A stretch of 38,928 bases of DNA from Flavobacterium sp. UBA4098 (GTDB taxonomy: Bacteria > Bacteroidota > Bacteroidia > Flavobacteriales > Flavobacteriaceae): the NCBI GenBank assembly GCA_002382495.1, contig DFXW01000026.1:54155-93082 (forward strand), in the 5' to 3' direction. The notes under the pieces are model-generated. The model worked only from the letters and a program-made list of their open reading frames with translations, searched no databases and was not told where the DNA came from. How positions within the stretch are numbered: the stretch's first letter is position 1; each line of letters starts with the position of its first letter. This document shows positions 17,069-25,501 of this stretch, one piece after another. Position numbers and translations under genes: made by a program.

Positions 17069-17967
17069 TATTCTTTGATTAGTTTGACAATTCGCTTGAA
17101 GTCTTCTTCAGAGTGAAAAGGAATGGTGATTTTACCTTTGCCATTTCCAGCTACTTGAATGTCAACCTTGGTTCCAAAATAGTCTGTGAATTTATTTTGC
17201 TCGCTTGCAGCCACTTCAAAAGAAGTTGATTTAGTTGTAGAAGCAGATTTTGGTTTCAAATTTTCTTGATACTTCTTAACCAAAGCTTCCGTTTCACGAA
17301 CAGATAAATTTTGACTTACGATTTTTTGGTAAATATCCGTTTGAACATCTTGGTTTTCAATGTTGATAATGGCTCGACCATGCCCCATACTAATGAATCC
17401 ATCTCGAATCCCAGTTTGGATGATTGGATCTAGTTTTAACAAACGCAAGTAATTGGCAATCGTAGACCGTTTTTTGCCGACACGTTCACTCATTTGCTCT
17501 TGTGTCAATTCAATTTCGTTCATCAAACGTTGGTAAGAAAGGGCAATTTCTATAGGATCTAAGTCGTGTCGCTGAATATTTTCTACCAAAGCCATCACCA
17601 AAGACTCATTATCATTGGCAATGCGGATGTAAGCAGGAACTGTTATTAAACCAACTAAAGTAGAAGCGCGCAAACGGCGCTCTCCAGAAATCAATTGGTA
17701 TTTATTGAAGTCTAATTTGCGAACCGTGATAGGCTGAATCACACCTAATTCTTTGATAGAAGTTGCTAATTCTTTTAATGATTCTTCATTAAAATTACTT
17801 CTAGGTTGAAACGGATTAATTTCAATCGCATCAATTTCCAATTCAATAATGTTGCCCACAACTTTGTCAGCATTCTTATCATGTACTGATTTGATATCGT
17901 TCTCTGGATCCTTCAATAAGGCCGATAATCCTCTTCCTAAAGCTTGTTTTTTTATTGCTTTTGCCAT
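17068..17967 (-). CDS. parB: Chromosome partitioning protein ParB
   Basis: This CTP-dependent DNA clamp loads at parS and works with ParA in origin segregation. The 299 residues show GRGLSALL at the N-terminus, the CTPase/ParB core with QPITVRKL and LISGERRLRAS, and ENIQRHDLDPIE. The HTH for parS is LTQEQMSERVGKKRSTIANYLRLL. A linker and a C-terminal dimer domain follow. It lies four bases after parA. I saw no clear parS palindrome in the window. Confidence 0.96.
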   Translation of the reverse strand: MAKAIKKQALGRGLSALLKDPENDIKSVHDKNADKVVGNIIELEIDAIEINPFQPRSNFNEESLKELATSIKELGVIQPITVRKLDFNKYQLISGERRLRASTLVGLITVPAYIRIANDNESLVMALVENIQRHDLDPIEIALSYQRLMNEIELTQEQMSERVGKKRSTIANYLRLLKLDPIIQTGIRDGFISMGHGRAIINIENQDVQTDIYQKIVSQNLSVRETEALVKKYQENLKPKSASTTKSTSFEVAASEQNKFTDYFGTKVDIQVAGNGKGKITIPFHSEEDFKRIVKLIKE

Positions 17968-17971
17968 ACAA

Positions 17972-18739
17972 TTAATTGCTGTTTTTTTGAATTACTTCCT
18001 GGGCTAAATGCAAGTAGTTGGTAGCTCCTTTACTTGTAGCGTCATAATTTATAATGCTTTCGCCAAAACTCGGCGCTTCGCCTAACTTGATATTTCTTTG
18101 GATAATGGTTTCGAACACCATATCGTTAAAATGTTTTTGTACTTCTTCCACCACTTGGTTGGATAAACGCAAACGGGAATCAAACATGGTCAATAATAAT
18201 CCTTCGATGTCTAATTCTGGATTGTGAATTCTTTGAATACTTTTGATGGTATTCAATAATTTTCCTAGGCCTTCTAATGCAAAATATTCGCATTGAATCG
18301 GGATAATTACCGAGTCAGCCGCAGTTAACGCATTCAAAGTTAAAAGCCCAAGAGAGGGAGCACAATCAATAATGATAAAATCGTAATTGTCTTTTACACT
18401 TTGCAATGCTTGTTTGAGCATATATTCTCTATTTTCTTTGTCAACCAATTCAATTTCAATGGCAACTAGATCAATATGAGCTGGGATAATATCGACATTC
18501 GGAGCCGAACAACTTACGATGGCTTCTTTTGGGGAATGGCTATGTTCTAAAATTTGGTAGGTGCCAATTTCAACTGCTTCCACATCAATTCCAAGTCCAG
18601 AAGAGGCATTAGCTTGAGGATCTGCATCAATTAGCAGTACTTTTTTTTCTAAAACACCTAAAGATGCAGCAAGATTCACCGATGTAGTAGTTTTTCCGAC
18701 TCCCCCTTTTTGATTGGCAATAGCAATGATTTTACCCAT
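17972..18739 (-). CDS. parA: Chromosome partitioning ATPase ParA (Soj)
   Basis: This is a Walker-type ATPase of 255 residues with the deviant Walker A KGGVGKTTTSVNLAASLG, LLIDADPQANASSGLG, the Walker B region FIIIDCAPSLGLLTLNAL and QCEYFALEGL. No N-terminal HTH is present, which marks the chromosomal Soj type. It heads the parA-parB-DUF5683-dapB-lepB run. Its promoter must lie within the 200 bases between it and the tRNA-Pro terminator. Confidence 0.97.
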   Translation of the reverse strand: MGKIIAIANQKGGVGKTTTSVNLAASLGVLEKKVLLIDADPQANASSGLGIDVEAVEIGTYQILEHSHSPKEAIVSCSAPNVDIIPAHIDLVAIEIELVDKENREYMLKQALQSVKDNYDFIIIDCAPSLGLLTLNALTAADSVIIPIQCEYFALEGLGKLLNTIKSIQRIHNPELDIEGLLLTMFDSRLRLSNQVVEEVQKHFNDMVFETIIQRNIKLGEAPSFGESIINYDATSKGATNYLHLAQEVIQKNSN

Positions 18740-18912
18740 TTATTTTTTTGAATTTTGAAACGTAAAAATACAATTAATTATCGTTTCTGAAAATCTATTT
18801 CGTAAAGATTTATTACTACTTGATTTGGGGCTCTTTGGCAACTTTAAAAAGAATATTTCAAGCTGGTTATATCAATTTTTCTATTGAAAAATTCACCTAA
18901 TTGGCAGAAAAT

Positions 18913-18947
18913 AAAAAAATCCCTTTTGCTAAGCAAAAAGGATTTTT
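18913..18947 (-). terminator. Terminator after tRNA-Pro
   Basis: On the minus strand ATCCTTTTTGCT pairs with AGCAAAAGGGAT (one mismatch) and is followed by a T7 run. It directly follows the tRNA 3' end. The rest of the 446-base gap between parA and trxB holds the tRNA, two promoters and an unassigned hairpin at 18874-18893 (AATTTTTC/GAAAAATT). Confidence 0.8.
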
Positions 18948-18948
18948 G

Positions 18949-19023
18949 TCGGGGTGGCAGGATTCGAACCTGCGGCCTCCTGCTCCCAAAGCAGGCGCGA
19001 TAACCGGGCTACGCTACACCCCG
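18949..19023 (-). tRNA. tRNA-Pro (TGG anticodon)
   Basis: The minus strand folds as a full cloverleaf. The acceptor is CGGGGTG/CACCCCG, the D arm is AGCCCGGTTATCGCGC-like, the anticodon stem is CCTGC/GCAGG with loop TTTGGGA, and the T arm is GCAGG-TTCGAAT-CCTGC with discriminator A. The 75 bases encode no CCA. A promoter lies upstream and a terminator downstream. Confidence 0.95.
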
Positions 19024-19034
19024 TAACGCGAGTG

Positions 19035-19064
19035 CAAAGATAGAATTAATTTTTATTTAAGCAA
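19035..19064 (-). promoter_or_regulatory. Promoter of tRNA-Pro
   Basis: On the minus strand TTG (19062-19064) is followed after 19 bases by TATCTTTG (19035-19042). This is a close match to the Bacteroidota -33/-7 pair. The -7 box ends 12 bases before the mature tRNA 5' end. Confidence 0.7.
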
Positions 19065-19122
19065 GTCAAAACTACAAATAGGCGATGATTATTTTTTAAT
19101 AGCTAAAAATGATATTTTTTTG

Positions 19123-19152
19123 TTTGCCGTTTTTATTTTAAAACTACCTTTG
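19123..19152 (+). promoter_or_regulatory. Promoter of trxB
   Basis: TTTG at 19123-19126, an 18-base spacer and TACCTTTG at 19145-19152 match the phylum consensus. The -7 box lies 33 bases before the ATG, giving a short leader. Confidence 0.7.
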
Positions 19153-19185
19153 TTTTCTTTTTAAAATATACAAATACAAACAATC

Positions 19186-20136
19186 ATGTCAGATACAATT
19201 GAAAAAATAAAATGCCTAATTATAGGTTCTGGACCAGCAGGTTACACAGCTGCAATTTATGCGGCAAGAGCCAATATGAATCCGATTTTGTACCAAGGAA
19301 TGCAACCTGGTGGACAACTTACCACTACTAATGAAGTGGAAAATTTCCCAGGATATGTAGATGGAGTGACTGGGCCGGAAATGATGGTGCAATTGCAAGC
19401 TCAAGCGCAACGTTTTGGTGCTGATATTCGCGATGGATGGGCTACTAAAGTTGATTTTTCGGGGCCAATTCACAAAGTTTGGATTAATGATACTATTGAA
19501 TTGCATTGTGAAACAGTAATTATTTCAACTGGAGCAACAGCGAAATATTTAGGCTTGCCATCAGAACAACATTATCTAAAAATGGGAGGTGGTGTTTCTG
19601 CTTGTGCAGTTTGTGATGGATTTTTCTATAGAAATCAAGAAGTGGTAATTGTTGGAGCAGGAGATTCTGCTTGTGAAGAAGCGCACTATTTATCTAAATT
19701 GTGTAAAAAAGTAACGATGTTAGTTCGTAGTGAAAAATTTAGAGCTTCTAAAATTATGGAGGAGCGCGTTCGTGCTACGGAGAATATCACTATTTTAATG
19801 AATCACGATACTGTTGAAGTCTTAGGAGATGAACAAGTGGTAACGGGTGTTAAAGCTAAAAACAAAACTACTGACGAAATTTTTGAAATTCCAGCAACTG
19901 GTTTCTTTGTAGCTATTGGTCATCAACCGAATACCGCTATTTTTAAAGAATATATTTCTTTGGATGAAACAGGTTATATTGTAAATACACCAGGCACATC
20001 AAAAACAAATGTTGCAGGAGTATTTGTTGCAGGAGATGCAGCGGATCATGTGTATCGTCAAGCAATTACAGCTGCAGGAACAGGATGTATGGCGGCTTTG
20101 GATGCGGAACGTTATTTGGCCGCTAAAGGACATTAA
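19186..20136 (+). CDS. trxB: Thioredoxin-disulfide reductase
   Basis: This FAD/NADPH flavoprotein reduces thioredoxin in the cytoplasm. It has 316 residues with the FAD motif IIGSGPAGYTAAIYAARA at residues about 12-29, the redox pair CAVC at residues 140-143, the NADPH motif VVIVGAGDSACEEA, and GVFVAGDAADHVYRQAITAAGTG near the C-terminus. It is a single-gene unit with its own promoter and a shared terminator downstream. Confidence 0.97.
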   Translation: MSDTIEKIKCLIIGSGPAGYTAAIYAARANMNPILYQGMQPGGQLTTTNEVENFPGYVDGVTGPEMMVQLQAQAQRFGADIRDGWATKVDFSGPIHKVWINDTIELHCETVIISTGATAKYLGLPSEQHYLKMGGGVSACAVCDGFFYRNQEVVIVGAGDSACEEAHYLSKLCKKVTMLVRSEKFRASKIMEERVRATENITILMNHDTVEVLGDEQVVTGVKAKNKTTDEIFEIPATGFFVAIGHQPNTAIFKEYISLDETGYIVNTPGTSKTNVAGVFVAGDAADHVYRQAITAAGTGCMAALDAERYLAAKGH

Positions 20137-20153
20137 TTCCTTCAGAATAGTAT

Positions 20154-20184
20154 AAAAAAAAGTCCCGTAATTGGGACTTTTTTT
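20154..20184. terminator. Bidirectional terminator between trxB and the head-GIN gene
   Basis: AAAAAAGTCCC pairs with GGGACTTTTTT around the loop GTAATT. A-run and T-run lie on both sides, so it can end transcription of trxB (plus) and of the convergent DUF2807 gene (minus), whose stop overlaps the 3' side. Confidence 0.85.
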
Positions 20185-21031
20185 ATTTTTTAAGAGGAAG
20201 TTTTTTTAGCAATTTAGCTTCTCCTGAAAACTTACGAATTTCTATTTTCGGATTTCCATATACGTTTATTTCCGTATTATCATTAGCGTCAAGAGTGAAA
20301 TTGTTTTCTACAAGTAGACTACAACTTGCTTTTCCTTCAATGGTTAAATCTGACGTTTTAGAATTAAATTTTATCGCGTTTAATTCAGCCAAATTGTCAA
20401 TTCGAATAATCGAGTTGTCTGAGTCACCTTCAATTATGGCACTAGATTTCTGGTACAAATCACATTTCAATTCGGCACTGTTAATTAAAGCTTTTAACGA
20501 GCTGTTTTTACTCAATTCAACAAATGAGGTTTCGCTTTTCAAGTTGAGTTCTATTTTCGATTTATCATCTGCTAGTAGATTGAAGTTACCAGCATTGACA
20601 TTCAAAAATAATTTGGATTTGTCTAACGATTTGAAGGTGATAGTGTCCAAAATAATTTCTTGAATCGCAGTAATAATAGACTCATCTTTGGTAGTGATTA
20701 AGTTTAAATCATTAGTGTAGGTTACCTTAACGGACAGTTTTTTGAATCCTTGAATTTCTTTTGATGTGGAAATGATTAAAATATTATTTTCAACTTTTAA
20801 ACTGATAACATCATGTAAATTGTCATCGGCTTCAATTTTTATTTCACTTTTAGGTCCTTTTTCTAAATAGATTTCAATATTATCTTCTACTTCAATCATG
20901 GTAAAAGGTTTAACTTGTTGGATTGAAGAAGTTACTACTTTAGAACCTTTTATTTTTTCTGCTTTTTGAGAAAAAACAAGAGTAGTTGATAAAAGTAATA
21001 TAATAAGAGAGGTAAAAAGTTTCGGTTTCAT
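20183..21031 (-). CDS. Exported head-GIN (DUF2807) domain protein
   Basis: The 282 residues start with a signal peptide (LFTSLIILLLSTTLVFSQ). They continue as a beta-helix-like DUF2807 domain with the family opening FTMIEVEDNIEIYLEKG and KIEADDNLHDVISLKV. The family is predicted to be cell-surface or periplasmic, perhaps adhesive; no reaction is known. It lies 81 bases downstream of a second DUF2807 gene but has a hairpin between, so it may have its own promoter. The C-terminus is Lys-rich (LLKKLPLKK). Confidence 0.85.
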   Translation of the reverse strand: MKPKLFTSLIILLLSTTLVFSQKAEKIKGSKVVTSSIQQVKPFTMIEVEDNIEIYLEKGPKSEIKIEADDNLHDVISLKVENNILIISTSKEIQGFKKLSVKVTYTNDLNLITTKDESIITAIQEIILDTITFKSLDKSKLFLNVNAGNFNLLADDKSKIELNLKSETSFVELSKNSSLKALINSAELKCDLYQKSSAIIEGDSDNSIIRIDNLAELNAIKFNSKTSDLTIEGKASCSLLVENNFTLDANDNTEINVYGNPKIEIRKFSGEAKLLKKLPLKK

Positions 21032-21053
21032 AGTAATTCGGATTTATACAAAT

Positions 21054-21089
21054 ATAAAAAAATCATCCACATATATGAATGATTTTTCT
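21054..21089 (-). terminator. Possible terminator after the second head-GIN gene
   Basis: On the minus strand AAATCAT pairs with ATGATTT around a 12-base loop and a T-run follows. It sits 24 bases after the stop of the 21113-21847 gene. Confidence 0.5.
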
Positions 21090-21112
21090 TATTTATTAAT
21101 TGATTTCTAAAT

Positions 21113-21847
21113 CTAATCTTGATTTATACTACCGCCAGAACTTGAATTTTTTTCAAACTTTTTTGGAACCGAATTGTAATTTATCGAAGCGCCGCTAGAA
21201 GCCTCTGCTTTTAAACTTACAATTGGATGTACATTTATAGAGGATCCACTCGAAGCATCAGCTATTACTTCATTGGTTAACAATTTAGAACAATCAGTTG
21301 TGCTACCACTAGATGCTTGTGCGTCTAATTTAAAAGCCAATCCTATCAATTTTAAGTTCGCGGCACTACTTGATTTACAATTGATTGATTCCATTTCAAG
21401 GTCAAGGTTGATTTGCGCAGCGCTTGATGCTTTAATATATATCTGACTTCCTTTAATAGTGTTTAGACTATGTATTGACGAAGCGCTTGATGCTTCCAGA
21501 TTTTCAATTATTGGTAATTTAACTTTTACTTTTCTAGTACCATTGCGAATGTTTAAATAGGGTTCGCTAGAAATAACTAACATTCCATTTTTTACTTCGG
21601 TAATAATACTACTTTGAAGATTGTCATCCGCTTCAACTAGTATTTCAGTTTTTTCCGACTGTTCGATAGTTAATTCAATAGCACTGCTTACATCTAGACC
21701 GGTAAATTTTTCAGTTACAGTTCTGTTTTCTGTGGTAATGTTTCCACTTCCTTTTTTACTGTTGTAGTCGAAATGACACCCACTAAAAAATAATGCTGTG
21801 ATGACTAGAACAATAATTTTGGTAATCCAAGTGATAATTTTAATCAT
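21113..21847 (-). CDS. Head-GIN (DUF2807) lipoprotein with ASSG repeats
   Basis: This 244-residue protein has a lipoprotein signal (VITALFFSGCHFDYN, Cys24 as lipid site). The DUF2807 core has FTGLDVSSAIELTIEQS and ILVEADDNLQSSI. From about residue 115 a Ser-rich ladder appears: ASSASSIHSL, KASSAAQINL, KSSSAANLKL, QASSGSTTD, DASSGSSINV, EASSGASINY, NSSSGGSINQ. This is a regular beta-helix with one turn per roughly 18-20 residues. It starts three bases after the PspC gene stop and probably shares its transcript. Confidence 0.87.
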   Translation of the reverse strand: MIKIITWITKIIVLVITALFFSGCHFDYNSKKGSGNITTENRTVTEKFTGLDVSSAIELTIEQSEKTEILVEADDNLQSSIITEVKNGMLVISSEPYLNIRNGTRKVKVKLPIIENLEASSASSIHSLNTIKGSQIYIKASSAAQINLDLEMESINCKSSSAANLKLIGLAFKLDAQASSGSTTDCSKLLTNEVIADASSGSSINVHPIVSLKAEASSGASINYNSVPKKFEKNSSSGGSINQD

Positions 21848-21849
21848 GG

Positions 21850-23574
21850 TTATTCTTTTTTAATAATTACACCTTCTTTATTTATAGTTAATCCTTTTTT
21901 AGCGGATTGATTGATAGTTACCACCTCACCATTTACCTTAACAGTTGTTGTTACCACAGTATCATTATCCGTTATCTCTTCAGTCATTCCAGTTTCAACA
22001 TCCTCGTATTCATTTTCATTATCAGGACAGTTCAAGCACTTTACTTGTGTTTCGTTTACCTTGTAAAGGTAATCATCTGAGCTATAATGCAAATTAAAAA
22101 AATCATTATTGGATTGATTGTAATGTTGGGCTGATTTATCTACTTTGAATAGCATTCCTTCAGGCAAGTACAAATAAATAGCTACTTCTTGATCACGAAA
22201 TTTTTCTGAAACAGCAGTCAGTAAATAGTTGTCTAACAGTATCTTTTTGCCTTCTAATCGGTAACCAAATTCAATTTTTTCAGCTCGTTTTTTTGCTTCA
22301 TTAAACGATTTTCCTCTAGCCCTTCTTTCTATTTGAATGTAAGGTGCTTTTTCATCTGTTTTTTCAATTTCAAAATGAATATTATTGGAATAAATCACCT
22401 CATTTTTAGAAGCGTCTTGAACAAATCTGAAATTATCATTATCATCAAGATCATTAGTATAGTTTTCGTTGTATCGAAACTCGATTTGCAAGGTATCAGT
22501 TGGAAGAATATTTAACGTTTCTTTTTTAATAGTCTTTCCTTCATAAGCCACTTCTGAGGCTTGTTGAATTCCAATTGAAATCAAGGCTGCAATAGCCAGG
22601 ATCCATAAAGCTAATAGTGTATATTTAGCAATACTACCAATAGATTTCATACTAGGCGATAATAATCTAAATCCTAAAAGTGTCAAGAAAAAGAATGGAA
22701 TTCCAACTCCCAAAAACATTAACAATCCAAATACCCAAATTGGATAGTCAGTAAAGTTACCTGCATTGGCAAATTCAGTCCAAGGGAATTCAATGAAAGC
22801 ACCTGTTCCTAATGTGAAAATTCCAACGAACAAAAAGAATAAAACAGTAACGCCTGTTATAATTAAAATCACTCCTAGAAATTTCGCAAAAACTTTGAAA
22901 ATGTTACTGATGATTTCGCTTAACGAATTACCAAATTTTTCAGCCCCCGTTTTGATTTGATTGCCATATTTGTCGTAATCTACATTTTTAAATTTCTCCG
23001 AAACCGAATCAAATTCCTCACGCACTTTTTTCTCAATGCTAGAAATAGTTACAGGTTCACCAGTCATCTCCAATTTTTCTGAGGTAGTTACTGCTTCAGG
23101 AGTAGCTATCCATAAAATGATATAAGCTAAAACCCCTGTTCCAAAACCAAAGAAAAACAGTAATAAAATCACTCGTATCCAAACCACATCAATACCAAGA
23201 TAATGACTTAAACCAGCCGCTACACCACCAATCATACCTTTGTCTTTATCACGGTATAATTTTTTAGATTTTTTGTAAGCCTGATAATTGGATTCTGCTT
23301 TTGAATCGTCTTCAATAATATAGTCTTCAGGTTGTCCCATTACTGAAATGACTTCGTCAATTTCTTTCAAACCAATGACGTGTTTGTCTGAAAGTAGTTT
23401 TTCACTTAACAATTCTGAGATGCGCATTTCAATGTCTTTAATGATCTCTTCTTGTCCAGATGAGTTGTTCAAAGAACGTTTGATGGCGTCAAAATAACGC
23501 GATAATTTTTGGTACGCATCTTCGTCAATATGGAATACAATTCCGCCTAAATTTATGGTTACAGTTTTATTCAT
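21850..23574 (-). CDS. PspC-domain membrane protein
   Basis: This 574-residue protein has a short N-terminal region (TVTINLGGIVFHIDEDAYQKL), then a PspC domain with DKGMIGGVAAGLSHYLGIDVVWIRV followed by hydrophobic helices, four or five in total up to about residue 355. A large periplasmic C-terminal part follows (RYNENYTNDLDDNDN and so on), with a Cys pair in VKCLNCPDNE. PspC domains sense envelope stress in other bacteria. The upstream PadR repressor gene ends two bases before this start, so the two form an operon. The first 18 codons of the longer open frame overlap padR and are discarded. Confidence 0.88.
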   Translation of the reverse strand: MNKTVTINLGGIVFHIDEDAYQKLSRYFDAIKRSLNNSSGQEEIIKDIEMRISELLSEKLLSDKHVIGLKEIDEVISVMGQPEDYIIEDDSKAESNYQAYKKSKKLYRDKDKGMIGGVAAGLSHYLGIDVVWIRVILLLFFFGFGTGVLAYIILWIATPEAVTTSEKLEMTGEPVTISSIEKKVREEFDSVSEKFKNVDYDKYGNQIKTGAEKFGNSLSEIISNIFKVFAKFLGVILIITGVTVLFFLFVGIFTLGTGAFIEFPWTEFANAGNFTDYPIWVFGLLMFLGVGIPFFFLTLLGFRLLSPSMKSIGSIAKYTLLALWILAIAALISIGIQQASEVAYEGKTIKKETLNILPTDTLQIEFRYNENYTNDLDDNDNFRFVQDASKNEVIYSNNIHFEIEKTDEKAPYIQIERRARGKSFNEAKKRAEKIEFGYRLEGKKILLDNYLLTAVSEKFRDQEVAIYLYLPEGMLFKVDKSAQHYNQSNNDFFNLHYSSDDYLYKVNETQVKCLNCPDNENEYEDVETGMTEEITDNDTVVTTTVKVNGEVVTINQSAKKGLTINKEGVIIKKE

Positions 23575-23576
23575 GA

Positions 23577-23909
23577 CTATTCGTGTTGATTGGTGATTAA
23601 GTTTACAGCATTCGATAATTCCATCCAAGTGCCGTGCAATTCAGTTAAAAAAGTTTGTCCGTCCTCGGTCAAACCGTAATATTTTCTAGGTGGTCCTGAA
23701 GTTGATTCTTCCCAACGATAGTCTAATAAACCGTCATTTTTCAATCGGGTTAGTAATGGATAAATCGTTCCCTCAACTACCAATAATTTGGCGTTTTTTA
23801 AGGTGTCTAAAATCTCGGAAGTGTATGCATATTTCTCTTTTAAAACCGAGAGAATGCAAAACTCGAGAACCCCTTTACGCATCTGGGCTTTTGTGTTTTC
23901 TATATTCAT
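23577..23909 (-). CDS. PadR-family transcriptional regulator
   Basis: This 110-residue winged-helix repressor shows QMRKGVLEFCILSVLKEKYAYTSEI, VVEGTIYPLLTRLKNDGLLDY and the wing SGPPRKYYGLTEDG. That is the standard PadR core without a long C-terminal domain. It heads the PspC/head-GIN operon and probably controls it and itself. The ligand or signal is unknown. Confidence 0.93.
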   Translation of the reverse strand: MNIENTKAQMRKGVLEFCILSVLKEKYAYTSEILDTLKNAKLLVVEGTIYPLLTRLKNDGLLDYRWEESTSGPPRKYYGLTEDGQTFLTELHGTWMELSNAVNLITNQHE

Positions 23910-24021
23910 TTTGTTTCTATTTTTTTGTTTAGGAGCTTTTTCCCGCTTTTCATTACAATCTTTTTATTTCGCTGCGCTTCATAAAAAGGATTTTCATTTC
24001 AATCGGGGCTAGGGCAATGAG

Positions 24022-24477
24022 TTATTTCATGAATTTTATTGTTAGTGGATAATGGAAACGTTCTCCATTAGCCGTTTTGACTGCTGCTTGTATGATTAAG
24101 AAAAACTCTACTATTTTCAAGCACACTAAGAAAAAAACGGCAATGGCTCCGGTAGTAATCAAACCAATGTTTTCTGAAAAGTTTAAGTCTTGCACTACAA
24201 AGTGTCTGTCATGAATCAACTCATCAAAGGTTACATGGCTTAAAAAAGTAATGACAAAGGTTGGAATAAAAATGGCTCCTAAAATCAGAGAATACAATAA
24301 TACACTTAATTGAAAATTGATGCATTGTTTGCCATTGTAATCCACAAAAGCAGATTCATTTTTTTTGGAACTCCAAATAATAATGGGAATTACAAAATTT
24401 CCTAATGGGAAAAGATATTGTCCAAAGGCACCTAGGTGTGTTAAAGTTGCCCAATTTTTTTCTGTATTTGTTATCAT
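24022..24477 (-). CDS. DUF4870 membrane protein
   Basis: This 151-residue protein has three or four hydrophobic helices and the DUF4870 features NWATLTHLGAFGQYLFPLGNFVIPIIIW and DYNGKQCINFQLS. The function is unknown. The ATG at 24475-24477 is preferred to the start ten codons upstream because the domain begins right there. It follows about 110 bases after the PadR start on the same strand, upstream in the genome order. Confidence 0.85.
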   Translation of the reverse strand: MITNTEKNWATLTHLGAFGQYLFPLGNFVIPIIIWSSKKNESAFVDYNGKQCINFQLSVLLYSLILGAIFIPTFVITFLSHVTFDELIHDRHFVVQDLNFSENIGLITTGAIAVFFLVCLKIVEFFLIIQAAVKTANGERFHYPLTIKFMK

Positions 24478-24682
24478 AATAATTTTATATAGTAATTTCT
24501 TATGCAAATATATATCTAAAAGACAGTATCTTGTTTTGCATAGTAGTAAATATTAACATAAAATTAACATTTTTAAAATAGTTATAAATATTTAAGTAGT
24601 TGTTTTTAAGTCAAATAAGTGAATTTAGATAGCTTTCTGTTTATTGATTTCAATTTACTATTTTTACTAAAAATTAGTCCTT

Positions 24683-25135
24683 ATGATACTTACAGCTTCA
24701 AAACTGAATCAATTTTTACTTTTTAAATTACCCTCTGCGTTTATCTGCGGTGTGCGCGTTAGGTCTATCGATGCTACTGAATGTGTGGTATCGGTCAAAC
24801 ACCGATGGATCAATCAGAATCCTTTTCAGTCAATGTATTTTGCAGTTCAAGCGATGGGCGCTGAGTTGAGCACAGGTGCTTTAGTGATGTATCATATTCA
24901 AAAAAGCGGAAAGAAGATTTCTATGTTGGTAGCTAACAATAAAGGAAACTTTACTAAAAAGGCAACTGGACGTATTACTTTTACCTGTAATGATGGTCAT
25001 TTAATTGAAGAAGCGATTCAAAAAACAATAGCCACAGGCGAGGGCCAAACCTTTTGGATGAAATCCATTGGAATGAATGAACAAGGAATTCAAGTTTCTG
25101 AAATGGATTTTGAATGGAGTATACGAGTAAAATAA
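24683..25135 (+). CDS. DUF4442 (hotdog-fold, thioesterase-like) protein
   Basis: This 150-residue protein is of the DUF4442 family, which shares the hotdog fold of acyl-CoA thioesterases. Visible are the family stretches VRSIDATECVVSVKHRWINQNPFQSMYFAVQAMGAELS (key: NPFQSMYFA) and the C-terminal strands. No substrate can be named. It has its own unit, preceded by 175 A+T-rich bases in which I see no clear element, and is closed by a terminator. Confidence 0.85.
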   Translation: MILTASKLNQFLLFKLPSAFICGVRVRSIDATECVVSVKHRWINQNPFQSMYFAVQAMGAELSTGALVMYHIQKSGKKISMLVANNKGNFTKKATGRITFTCNDGHLIEEAIQKTIATGEGQTFWMKSIGMNEQGIQVSEMDFEWSIRVK

Positions 25136-25137
25136 AA

Positions 25138-25165
25138 AAAGCCTCATAAATTGAGGCTTTTGATT
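25138..25165 (+). terminator. Terminator after DUF4442, possibly bidirectional
   Basis: AAAGCCTCA (25138-25146) pairs with TGAGGCTTT (25152-25160). T and A runs on both sides let it serve the convergent Cys-rich gene as well. Confidence 0.82.
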
Positions 25166-25193
25166 TAATCTTTTAAAATGTTTAGGTCTTAGC

Positions 25194-25403
25194 TTAACAC
25201 TTTTTTCCTGATGCTTTGTGTGCTTTTGCATCACATTTTTTTCCTTCTGCTTTACATTTGGCTTGGCATTTCGCTACTTCGTCATTTGACTTTTTAGCAT
25301 TTTTTGAGCAACATGCCATTTCTTTTTTCTCTTGTTTAGTTTCTTGAGCAGTCATACTTACTGTAAAGAAAGCTAGGGCTAGAATTGCAACTACTTTTTT
25401 CAT
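25194..25403 (-). CDS. Small exported Cys/Lys-rich protein, possible metal binder
   Basis: The 69-residue protein has a clear signal peptide (KKVVAILALAFFTVSMTAQ). The mature part of about 49 residues is nearly all Lys, Ala, Glu and Cys. It holds six cysteines: MACCSK, VAKCQAKCKAEGKKCD and a C-terminal KKC. Paired and CxxxC-spaced cysteines suggest binding of soft metals or disulfide formation. It sits just downstream of the arsenic operon on the same strand, 99 bases past the ACR3 stop, and may be functionally linked. No family is recognised. Confidence 0.7.
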   Translation of the reverse strand: MKKVVAILALAFFTVSMTAQETKQEKKEMACCSKNAKKSNDEVAKCQAKCKAEGKKCDAKAHKASGKKC

Positions 25404-25501
25404 ATTCTTATTTTTATCGATTTGATTTTTATTTAATCACACAAATATAAAATATATTTTGATACTGAAATTATTATAAAGTTAATGTTTACTTAAATCA
25501 A

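Noticed and set aside
17068..18739. parS sites near parAB
   Set aside because: I looked for the GTTTCACGTGAAAC type palindrome and found only a half match (GTTTCACGAA) inside parB.
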